A stretch of 64,000 nucleotides of DNA from Hyaloscypha bicolor E (Eukaryota > Ascomycota > Leotiomycetes > Helotiales > Hyaloscyphaceae): positions 410,801 through 474,800 of the forward strand of contig NW_020194644.1 of assembly GCF_002865645.1 (NCBI RefSeq), read 5' to 3'. Shown piece after piece: positions 35,109 through 44,984 of this stretch (the first letter of the stretch is position 1; the number at the start of each line of letters is the position of its first letter). A program made the position numbers and the translations under genes. The notes under the pieces were generated by a model, which searched no databases, was not told the DNA's origin, and saw only the letters and a list, made by a program, of their open reading frames with translations.

Positions 35109-35288
35109 ATGGCTATCATAAACGAAGCTTCGGTTCGGGATAACTATGACCATCGAGGCTGGATATGCTGTAGTGTAAGTGGTAGTTCATCCTCGCAATC
35201 TGCACCATTGCTAATAGGAGTGAGTAGTGCCGAGCCCCGCATACAATGCACCTTCATAACTGCGGCTGTGGGCACCCTATATGCATGA
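35109..35288 (+). CDS. Possible small protein with one short intron
   Basis: From the ATG at 35109 the frame reads MAIINEASVRDNYDHRGWIC. A donor (TAGTGTAAGT) and an acceptor preceded by GCTAATAG permit joining 35109-35172 to 35218-35288 for a 44-aa protein ending VGTLYA. If the donor is two bases further on, the product is only 23 aa. The upstream TATA box and good start context are the main support. There is no signal peptide and no known family. It could equally be the first exon of a longer, broken gene in this transposon-rich region. Confidence 0.3.
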   Translation: MAIINEASVRDNYDHRGWICCSVSGSSSSQSAPLLIGVSSAEPRIQCTFITAAVGTLYA

Positions 35289-35813
35289 TGTGCACCCTAT
35301 TCTGAGATAGAAAGTGGGAATGAGGTTAGGGCACGAGGCTAGAGACTTGTGAAACCTGGTTTATCGATGCTCTTGAAACTTGGGGATTCCTGAGCGGAGG
35401 AATGGGCATGACTGTTGAGGCTTATGGAAGAGGCCTGGCCTCTGACGGACTATAATATAAATCGATGGTCTCATATATTTTACTAGAATGAACCTACATT
35501 CTGGGGAGGGCTATTCTGAAGCTCACTTCTTGCTGTTAAAGGGTGGAAGTGATGACCCGAGGCTTCAAGAGCTGCCCCTTTGATTCAAGTAAACAACGCT
35601 AGATGCTTCCGGCTTACACCTTTTCTCTCCCTTCTGATCTTCTGGATCGAGGAGATATGAGAGATAACCTGACTTACAAATGTAGATGAGTCATGGACAG
35701 ACTCCTCATCAAGAACCTCCAAAGGAAATTGCTTTTGAATGGTTCCAGAAATAATTATATTTAGAAATTATGAGTATTCTTGCCAGTACATGATGGAACG
35801 AAGCCACCACAGT

Positions 35814-38038
35814 TCAACACTTTGCCACTCCGTTTCCACCAGGTCCATACTCCGCCGGGACTGTGGGCCACACGTCAATGCCATCCAAGATTGCAACGCT
35901 GATCAATCACATGTCAGTCAATGTTAATAGAGAATTTGAAGAATATTGGTCACTTACGCCATGCCACCAGTCAAGTGAGGATTGATATGACAATGCAACA
36001 AGAATGCCTAAGAGTCACATGTTAGCCTGCGTTATATGAAACAGAGGTGGAAACTTACTCCAGGATTCACGACGTGATATCTGACGACCATCCAAGTAGA
36101 CGATGTAGCAGCGGGAAGGGTGTAGAACCCATCTCTGTACGGTGGGTTGTTGAGATTAAAATTCTCGGGAATGTATTTCATCGCTTCAGCTACATCAGTG
36201 TAGTTGAATTCCCCCTCTCCATAGCCGATAATATGGCCTTTGTTGGAATGCTTGTGGATCGGATGTGGGGGCTGTAGACCACCACTGATTGTCACCAAGA
36301 AAATCAAATCCACCCAAGTGTTATTTTTGGTTGTAATAGTTAACCCAGTCCCTGCAAGCTCGGTCGGGTCCCATAGTAGTGGCGTTTGCTCTTCAAGAGA
36401 GAGGGAGAAAGGGGTATCGTTGTTCAGGGTCCATTGCCACGCTGCTCCGGTGCGGTTCAGAAGAAGCTTGTATGTTTGGTCGACTGTTTGGGCTGGTATG
36501 ACGGGTGGGAATGGCACGACGGTCTTGTCATCGAGGAATCTGACGTTTGTAGTTGTGTTGACGCCAGAGTAGTTAATTGATGGATGGGGGATCACGGTAT
36601 CTGGGGATCCTATGTATCGAAAGATGGCTTGGCCGTAGACCTTCTGATTGAGACCAGATCCAGCTACGCGAAGAATGTAATTGTGTGCAGGTTTGTCCAG
36701 TTGAACGAAAACAGAGTGTCGACTGCCATGGGAGAACGTCATCGCCTACAGAGCTTGTTAGAGTAAGAACAGTGTGCACTGTGAGATACATACATCAACC
36801 AACTGTGGGACGACATAGCGGCCGTCGATTTCATACAGCCACATAGGGTGATCATCAATAGAGACTGAATTTGGTCAGTAATTTGGAAGGTCTTGAGGTT
36901 ATGTAATTCAACGTACCAACCATTTCTTGAAGACTCGCAGTGCTAATAAAGTTCAAGCTTACCCACCCCTTGTGCGGATCAGCATTAATCGTAGCATTTC
37001 CCGGGTTAGTGGCATGGCAACCCTCGAACAGGGTTGGAGGGACAGCACTGAAATTGTGAGGGTAAGATGTCTGTGCAAGGGTGTTCGTAAGAGGAAGGCA
37101 ACCCTTGTCAGTTAAGTTTGCTCCCCTGAGCAATGGGAGCACTGGAGGTGGGACGAGGCTCATAAGAAATGGTACTCCAGGACAGTTGACAGATCCTTTG
37201 CCATTGATCAGGATTGAGTCTCCGCATCTGGAAAGAAGTTAGAAGACTTGCTTTGAGTAGAGATCATTGCGATGTCTTACAGAGGATCAATGTCAGCAGC
37301 AAGACTGATGTCGTGCAATTCTTCACTGGTAAAATGACTCCAGTCTGAAAGCATCACAATTTGAGGGTTCGCAGCAGCTAACGCTAGTTGGTGAAGATCT
37401 TGCTTTGTATTTGAGATCAAATCAAATGGCATGGCCGTTCCGTTCGCAGGTGTGATATGAATTGGACCAAAGAGTCCATCTTCAAGTTGTCCGGCCAAGT
37501 GAGCATGGTACCAGTATGTGCCATACTGAGTAGCTTTCCATTTGTAGACGAATGTACTTCCAGGCGGGATTGGTTTTTGGGTGACTCCAGGGACACCATC
37601 TAACAATTGATCAGTTCGTGCTTTGAATATCCAAACCGACCTTCCTACCGGACCACGGAGATTTCAATTGCCTGTGAATTGTTAAAATTGTTGGCAGAAC
37701 GGATGTGTGTATGAGCTTACTCAATGCCATGGAAATGTATTGTTGTTTCGAAGGGTAGTCTGTTGATTACAGTGAACTGTGGTTGTCAGCATGTTCTCTG
37801 AGCCCCTTTTCATCGCAGGTCGACCCACCTCGACATTGGCTCCTTCCTTCATTTCCAAAGTTGGTCCTGGAAATTGGCCATTCATTAAGATCATATCTCT
37901 CTCGAATCCATCTGGAGCCCCTTTCTCCCATGTCAACGTAATTGGAAAACGGACTGTTTCTTGACAATCAAGATTGCCCAGCGCGAGCAATGCAAAACTT
38001 GAAGCCAACAAACTAAGTGAAAGAATTGAAACCCTCAT
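35814..38038 (-). CDS. Secreted multicopper oxidase (laccase / ascorbate-oxidase type)
   Basis: Nine exons (38038-37829, 37776-37721, 37671-37649, 37599-37281, 37227-36917, 36864-36794, 36745-36059, 36007-35958, 35898-35814) give 603 aa. A signal peptide (SILSLSLLASSFALLALG) precedes three cupredoxin domains. All four copper motifs are present: IHFHGIEQ (HxH), YWYHAHLAGQLEDG (HxH), HPIHKHSNKGH (HPxHxH type) and HCHINPHLTGGM (HCHxxxHxxxxM, with the type-1 copper Cys). Exon 3 is only 23 nt and supplies QLKSPWS between the first two motifs. The HPIHKH variant and the overall pattern match ascomycete laccase-like oxidases rather than Fet3 ferroxidases, and no C-terminal membrane helix is present. 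Such enzymes oxidise phenols or pigment precursors using O2. It is a single gene with no pigment cluster around it, at the edge of the transposon island. Confidence 0.95.
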
Positions 38039-40273
38039 AGTGACAGATTGAAACGAAATGGAACGATTGAAATGTCTAGAACAAAAGATTTGGTCTTGCT
38101 GGGAACCCCATACTTATGCACCGAAGGATTGAAGCCACTGGGACTCAAATTTCACCGCAAAAGAAATTAGGCTTGGCCGTTTGTGGCTGGCCGTTTGCGC
38201 GTATCTTAATTGGAACCTAGATCGTTCCCATCAGTCAGTTCTTTTCCTGGTAGAACAGGGGCCTGCCAACACCAGGGTATCTGATGTAAAATTAGATATC
38301 ACTGGATCTGTGGCGAATGAGGTGTTGCTCGCCAAGACGGCAGCGGCCGATCGTATTTTGATTCCCTTCCCTAGTTGGACAACGTTGCATCTCACGTGTA
38401 TTGGGGCCAAAACCTATGCAGCAACATCCTTAGGTTAAGCCTCATTGGCTACAAGCACGATCGGAGGTATGACAAATGAGACGGACACCCAATGGTAATT
38501 ACTAACTGTTCGGAGCGGAGAAAGAGGCAGTGCCGCGTTATTCAGTAAGAAAACGCTCAGCCCTGTGGTGTTGGAGGACAAGAAATCACTGGCGTTAGTG
38601 CTTACCTACCCGCACCACACAGCCTTACGTGAACAAAAGCTTCCAAGGAAATTAGTAATCTTGACAGAATAATTTCGCAAACGCTTGAAACAATTGCAAA
38701 CTCGAAAACTGGAGGAACTGTCACGGATTTCCAGAAAGCAGACGGGTTGTGAAAAAACGTTGTAAAAGTACAAGGATCTGCTAGGCTCCAACGGTCCAAT
38801 CTAAAATGAAGCTTTGTTTGGAGATCCCAATCACCGGGAACGCTAGTGTGCAGATCAGGGGTGATCGAGCGAATCAGGGCTTCGCTCTGTGTAACAGCCA
38901 CGAATTGGCAGAATTTACCTGGAACGACTTGAATTTTGATGCAGTTTGCATTTGCATAAATCTAATATCTACTAAACAGAACAAACGGTGGCCACGGCGA
39001 AAGTAATCCACCAAGAGTCACAAGCTCTCAACGTTAATAACGCAAAAGAAGAACATGCAACAAAGAAAGAAGCTGGATTTTCCTTGTCGCCTGGGCCTCC
39101 CTAATCAATTGCAGCTGAGTCTTGGCTTTTGCCTCTTTTTACTTAAGATTTCAAGAATTTATGTATTTAACTCATACGATTAGCTAATCTTAACCTAAAG
39201 GGCTACGTAAAGAAAATTTACCCCAATATATTTAATACTACGAGTCCTCAATCAAGCAACCAAACGTACTAGCCCTTAGACAGTCTGAGATATCTTGATA
39301 TTGGAAATATTAATAATTTGCTTGATCAGAGTATCGCAGGTTTGCAGTGCGGGTGAGCGCAGTGCGGCCAATACGAGCTGAACCTCTCCTTCTGATTTCT
39401 CCAACCCGTCCCTGTCTGAGCTCGCTCACCGTGGCGATTATTAAGTTAGTGAGAAATGCACCCGTAATCCGGGGTGAGATGTTGGGGCCAAATGTGGAGA
39501 AAGGGTGTCATCCTGCAGGACATGGATGGTGAGTCTCCAGCTGACAAAGTTGGTCCCGAGCCCATGTCCAAACTTTTGGGGTCTTGAAGTTCAGCGTAAT
39601 AAGCTGGAACACAAGGAAAAAGGTCACTTCCATTCTTCGTAATTCTCAGCACGGTATAAAGTAACGACGGAACGGAGTTTGAGACTTCAAACTTGCATGG
39701 AAATCTTATTTCTAAAGCTGAGTGAGTCGGGGACTTCCCCAATCCTATTTGCTCATAAGTCTCGGCCAATCGCATCAGACACATTTCTGCTCAGAATCCA
39801 TCTTTGGTGCCTCATTCAATATCTACCGTCCTTTAATTCATTCTGACCCAAATTACCAGCCTCCTAGCCAAGTGGAATGTTCCTCTCAGTGAGAGCCAAG
39901 ATACCACCTCGCTGAAATTTTCGGGGAACCATTCAGAAGCGCTACAATCAGCTCTCGTTGTTCAAAAAGATAGATATCGGGGCGTAGTCTTCCACAAAGT
40001 CTCTCCTTCTCTGGAAGATCTTTTCTTCGCGGGAAGGATTCGCTGAATGGCTGGGGTCTTCACATTAAGTTTTAAGTAAGCTCTTCTTCCGAGTAGATGA
40101 TTGGCAGTGGCTGTGTCCCGTCTGTCAAAATGAACTTGGCGCTTTTAGTCTCTTTGTATCCTATTTAGGCAATGTGGGCACAAGAGCACATAAATTAGAT
40201 GGACGAGCAGTGGAATAATTCTATTAAAGCAACGAAAGCTAGCCAATGCCAAGGTATCACAAAAATAGTAGTA
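38039..40273. other. AT-rich gene-free stretch
   Basis: About 2.2 kb upstream of the oxidase. Its proximal 300 bp should hold the oxidase promoter. Scattered short frames (38181-38438, 38602-38901, 39446-39784) show no domain or splice structure. No complete mobile element boundaries were recognised. Confidence 0.45.
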
Positions 40274-40562
40274 TCCCTTCGTCCGGTGAGACATTACTAG
40301 CGTATCAGCCACAGCTGTGGCACTTAATAAAATTCCTGAAGCCATATCCCTTCATCCGGTGAGACATGTCCAGCGCTAGCAAGGGGGGTGTGGCTGCACT
40401 CAAGCCTCTTGAAGTGTAATAAAACGAGATGAGGCTTGCGTGCAGCCACACCCCCCTTGCTAGCGCTGGACATGTCTCACCGGACGAAGGGATAATTTTA
40501 TGACCCGCCAGCCAAGCCAGAGCCCCCTGCTCACGCTAGTAATGTCTCACCGGACGAAGTGA
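40274..40562. mobile_element. MITE (outer) with a same-family MITE inside it
   Basis: The ends are 27-bp perfect inverted repeats (40277-40303 and 40533-40559) containing CTTCGTCCGGTGAGACATTA; they extend outward to flanking TA dinucleotides (40272-40273 and 40563-40564). No coding capacity. TA target duplications and short TIRs point to a Tc1/mariner-like parent. A second copy sits inside at 40347-40492. Confidence 0.7.
40347..40492. mobile_element. Foldback MITE nested in the outer MITE
   Basis: Arms 40346-40408 and 40431-40493 are inverted repeats of 63 nt with only two mismatches, separated by a 22-nt loop, so the element would fold into one near-perfect hairpin. The terminal bases (TCCCTTCRTCCGGTGAGACA) are the same as in the outer element, and TA flanks both ends (40345-40346, 40493-40494). 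No open frame. Confidence 0.75.
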
Positions 40563-40593
40563 TAGCGAATTTTTACCGTAGTAGATAGTTGGG

Positions 40594-40773
40594 TCAATGG
40601 TGGGTTGTGGCTGAGGCTGCAGCAGTGACTTGCTTTTTATTCAGCTCTGCAGAAGTGAATTGCTGTTCAGTCTTGAACTTGGCGGCGGTATGAAGGTCTA
40701 TTGGGCGCCACTTCACGACTGCATTTTTAGACTGAGCGGCTTCTCCCGTGTGACTTCTGTTGTAATCGTGCGT
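40594..40773 (-). pseudogene. Possible truncated coding fragment
   Basis: A 60-residue open stretch on the minus strand (including HTGEAAQSKNAVVKWRPIDL and SAELNKKQVTAAA) between two mobile elements, truncated on its upstream side by the element starting at 40774. It looks coding-like, but no family is recognised. Confidence 0.25.
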
Positions 40774-41804
40774 CAAGACCAGCACTAAAGCCCCTGCGTC
40801 CCTACGGGTTTAGTGCGTATCAGCGATACGGTCTTTTTTTTTTAGAACACTAATTTTCGGAATTTTGGTGAAAATCGAAGAAAAATATTTTCTGGTTTAT
40901 ATGGAGTTCACACTATAATTAATAAATGAAATTCTCTTACTTTCACATCGTACATGCATATAGTAAAAAATGGTGGAAATATTACATACTTCACCTTATT
41001 GGCGACCCGACCCAAAATACTACCATTCTAAGAAATCAATTAATTATACAACCACCACGTCCTAATTCGTATACCCAATAGTTGTCTCCACCCCATTAGC
41101 ATCCAATATAACTATAATACCAAAGCAATCATCATAAAATAAAGAGGGAGAGGGGGGTGGCTTGACAAACCCAAGCTCTCTAACTAGCATCTCTACCCGC
41201 ATATCACCAAACTTACCAACCCATGTCTTCAAAGCAAATCCCATACTTCTCCAACGCCATATAATACTCTTCAAAACACTCTTATAAATCCTCCGCCTTT
41301 CGCTCTTGTGCTAGTGTCTTCGCGCAAAGGGTTTTGAACCATGATTTATTGCGTTTGAGCCACCACTATGCCAAGAGGCAGTTCACTTGGTAGGTGGACG
41401 CTCTTTTCCCCAGGATCTTATTAGCTGCCGCCTGCACTGTCTTGAGATTAGATTTATGGCCTAAATAGATCAAAAATCCGATAAATTGCTTTAGGGCCTC
41501 CTCCTGATTAGGATTAAGGGCTTTGTTGAGGCCCCTTTGGCGTTTTGTGGTAATTGGCCAGCGAGACACACTTTCCAGAGGCGTAATTTGACCCTGAATT
41601 GACGCGCAATCGCAGATTTTTTGACGTGGGTTTCTGTCACAGAAATCGGAGGCCTGGGCCATCCTTTTCTCTTCTTCTAGGTCGTATTTCGCCATGGTGT
41701 TGATATTTAATTAATTAAAATCGATATAATGGTAAAAAAAAATGGACCGTATCGTTGATACGCACTAAACCCGTAGAGACGTAAGGGCTTTAGTGCAGGT
41801 CTTG
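40774..41804 (-). mobile_element. Internally deleted pogo-like DNA transposon
   Basis: Terminal inverted repeats of about 60 bp, 40774-40833 and 41745-41804. They share CACTAAAGCCC, CTACGGGTTTAGTGCGTATC and GATACGGTC with a few mismatches. Between them, on the minus strand, are remnants of a pogo/Fot1-type transposase: an HTH N-terminus in 41366-41695 (LNPNQEEALKQFIGFLIYLG), then after stops EECFEEYYMALEKYGICFED, which in intact copies precedes the first catalytic Asp. The DDE core is absent, so this is a non-autonomous, decayed derivative of about 1 kb. The exact outer border is uncertain because the repeat symmetry continues past the nearest TA. Confidence 0.75.
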
Positions 41805-44223
41805 GGATTCGTGTTGGTGTTTACTTACAACTTGCATCCTCACACATCACGAAGACACTAAATCAGGAAGCTGCGCACGAAAACTATGCCGCAAATTCGA
41901 TATTCGTTTTCGTGATCATTGTTGCCTTGCTCAAGGCCGCAACTACTACACCAAATGAAATTCGTCCAATCGAAGTATGGATAATGTTACAAATATGTAT
42001 CTCTTTCCTCGTCACGACTTTAGGATCGTTCGGGGTACGCCTGCATTTTCTACACCCCAAAGCCTCCAGTGATCTTTCCCAGAAAGTCAGGCTTGTGGAT
42101 TGGAAGCGTTTATGGACTTTCCCAAGCAGACCAGTCAATTACCGCGATAGAGAGGAACTTGGTCAAACCGAGGCCAAACTCACAATAGCTCTTCCCGGTG
42201 GCCAAGATGATCGGGCCGTCATGCAGATACATGACCCTGCCTAGAACTCTGAAGATTAGAACTCGAGCAGCAGACTTCGCAGAACTTTCCGATGGATCCT
42301 ATATGTGTTCCGGTATATTCTGGTGAGCTCCAACGTGGGTTTTACAATGGACTCGGTCTCTTTCATCAACCACCCATCCCTCTTATAGGGAGGCTCTGGA
42401 TAGAGAATCTCCAATACTACAATTGTCGTCTGTACCAACAGTTGGTTTTGGTTCGTTTATATAGACAAACCTCAAGACGACCCATGCTCTCCAGTCATAT
42501 TCTTCTTCGCGCCATTTCTACTCTCCTCTCATCCCAGATTAAAGACACTGTTCAAAGTCGGCTCGATCTTCATAATACTCCTGGCGGGGTGTTTGTTCGC
42601 CTTTGTATTTGTCTTCGCAAAGATGGTGTATCAGTACCTACTTGAATCTATCTGAAGGCGGATCATACATCTGGTCATCAAACGAAAGATTTCGACTAGC
42701 TGGAATGGCCTTCCTGACAAAATCAAACGAGTGATAATCATATTATCAGGGTAGGGTATAGTGCAAACTGCGGTTTCAGACTACGGTGCATGTTTCTATT
42801 ATTAAACTACGGTGCGATTAAGTACACTAAACTAAGACATCTCTCCACTAAACTAAACTACGATTATCCTCAAAACCGCGGTTTAAACTGCAGTTTGACC
42901 AGTTTACACGTGACTTTACCCGATTACACCAGCTTCAACACCAAGAATTTTCTCTAACCACTCTGACTCAGCTTCCATCCTTTGGGAGTCTTTATTAGAC
43001 CTTTAGAGGCATGGCTACGTAGTAGTTAATTAATAGGACGCGTTTTGATTGAGCGGAATTCATGAGAGGCAAGAATTGGAGGAAAATTCTCTCCCAGAGC
43101 CGGAGCGAGAACCCGGTAAATAGCTTCAAGTATTCTCGATTAAGTACATAAAGATATTTCCATAACCACCATACCTAAAATTAAGATTTTTAATTCATTT
43201 AAAAGCTCTATATTTACCGTTTCTAATAATAAAAGCATTATTTAATTATATTGAGATTTAACTATTTTCTATTAATAATAAGTCACTTAACATCCTTAGG
43301 TAATTTTAAGCGAGACTACCCCTTAAACTGCGGTTGCACCATGGTGTAACTGCAATTGCACTATACCTACCGCGGTGCAGTATATCTTCCACTAAACTAG
43401 CCTATAGCTATATTAGACCGCACCACTGGGGCAACACCGCAGTGGCACTAGACTGAGGTCACACTATTCCCTACCCTGCATATTATTACTAGCTAGAAGA
43501 AATTGCCTCTACACTGAATTTATCTTTATAGCCTTGGAAAAGGAAATCTGGACGAATGACGAGAATGCCCTTCCCACTTTGACAGATCTGTTAAAAGTCT
43601 ATGCTGTTATATCGAGCGAGAAACACGCCGTGGTGATAGTGGCAGAGAAGAAATCCGCAGAGTTACCGGAGAAGTTAAGGTCAGCGAAAATCAAACTCCC
43701 CTTTGTCATATTTGAGTTATCGTAAAGGGGCTAACTAGAACAGTTCGCGTGTTTGGCTTTTCTGTCTCGTAGTCCAACTTTGGTCAATTGGCGCCATTGC
43801 TTAGTTTATTGTAGCAGTCGAACTCACAATCAGATGAATAACATCCAAGCAGTACACACGATCTCAATAACGAGTCACCTTATTCCTTTAGTAATTGGCG
43901 TTATATCCTCCCTCTTAGCCCTTCAGCAAATCATACTCAGTTGGATCAAACATGTGCTTATCTTGGGTTTCTTTACTTCCACTGATTGCAATATACTGAT
44001 ACTGGAGAAGATATACAAAGATTGGAACGAGATTGATTTCAAGATCACTTTCGGGCCATTTGGAGAGGAGGTGCAGATTATCGAACTCAAGAAGGTCCCC
44101 GCCTCAGTCAACGAAGCCAACCAAACAGAAAGTCGTGCAGCGGCGGACAAGACAAGCACATCGAGAAACGGGGTCCAAAGAGAAACAATCAATCATATCA
44201 GTCCGGCAAGCCCTCAGGCCTGA
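41805..44223 (+). pseudogene. Polytopic fungal membrane protein gene, disrupted
   Basis: The coding frame opens right at the border of the upstream transposon (LGIRVGVYLQLASSHITKTL), a motif I know from a large ascomycete membrane-protein family of unknown function. It continues through AANSIFVFVIIVALLKAATT and IEVWIMLQICISFLVTTLGS. After stop codons (for example after MQIHDPA near 42243 and a TAG near 42389), coding resumes (TNSWFWFVYIDKPQDDPCSP, LLAGCLFAFVFVFAKMVYQY), meets an in-frame TGA near 42651, and goes on in the same frame to IKRVIII. A 732-bp hAT-type element interrupts it there; the frame resumes beyond it as LLLARRNCLYTEFIFIALEK. The tail 43753-44223 holds a further helix and a Lys/Glu-rich end. 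The 5' end is cut off by the pogo-like element. Not functional. Confidence 0.7.
42747..43478. mobile_element. Non-autonomous hAT-type element with 8-bp target duplication
   Basis: The left end begins CAGGGTAGGGTATAGTG and the right end is its complement with one mismatch (CACTATTCCCTACCCTG). Both sides are flanked by a perfect 8-bp direct repeat, CATATTAT (42739-42746 and 43479-43486). An 8-bp target duplication and CAGGG termini are hallmarks of hAT elements. No transposase frame is present in the 732 bp. Subterminal copies of motifs such as AAACTGCGGTTT and CTACGGTGC occur near the left end, and related CCGCAGTG motifs near the right end, as hAT transposase binding sites often do. Confidence 0.85.
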
Positions 44224-44984
44224 TGTTTGCGCTACACAAATGTGAGACCATTTTGGAGGCGAAAATTAGCGCTTAGAAAGACAAGGAGAGGGTCGGGTTT
44301 TGCGCACCAGGGCCTCTGATAAGAAGATTGAACTGTGAAAGTGGTCCAAAAAATGATCTAAGGAGTGACAGATTGTCGGATTAGGTAGCAATACTCTACA
44401 CACAGTGAGATTCAAAAGGTCTGTCGCTAGCAATACCACTATACAGATGGTTTTGTTTGGGTTCCCTAGGAGCAGCCGACTTAGACCACTGAACATAGTC
44501 ATGTAAAGTTGTCAGTAGCAGAACCGAATGGTAAGTAAATCATGATTTGTCACTAGAAAGGAAAGCAGGAACCTGAGCAGTGGGTGGGGCGCGAGTGAGT
44601 AGCGCCTGAGCAGAGAGGCCACCCTGACTAACCGCGTTTAAAGCGAAGTCGAGAAGTTTTCGTTTCAGATTAACGTGCTAATCTGGCAGAGAATTCCATA
44701 GCTATGTGCTCTGTACATTTCCCTTCTACGTCGAACGAGGTACTTCGACAATGCATAATGACAATAGTAGGCAAAGCGAGAAACTGCATTGGTATAGCCG
44801 CCGAGTGGCTGAAAATCTCATTTGCATAGAGACATGAATCACTTAAAGTAGTTGTTAAAAGTGCCTCGCTCTATTAGAAACTATATTGACGTCGTTTGTA
44901 TACTTGAGCTCAATCACTCCGATGACCATCCCAAAGACCGCCGCCCAAAGAAATCTCGAAATCGGAGCAGATTGAGTTGGTGAT
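44224..44984. other. Intergenic, no gene seen
   Basis: The 3' flanks of the disrupted membrane gene and of the ankyrin gene. Only an unconvincing minus frame (44266-44502). Confidence 0.5.

Noticed and set aside
35814..38038. Fet3-type ferroxidase
   Set aside because: No C-terminal membrane helix, and the motif set (HPIHKHSNKGH) fits laccase-like oxidases better.
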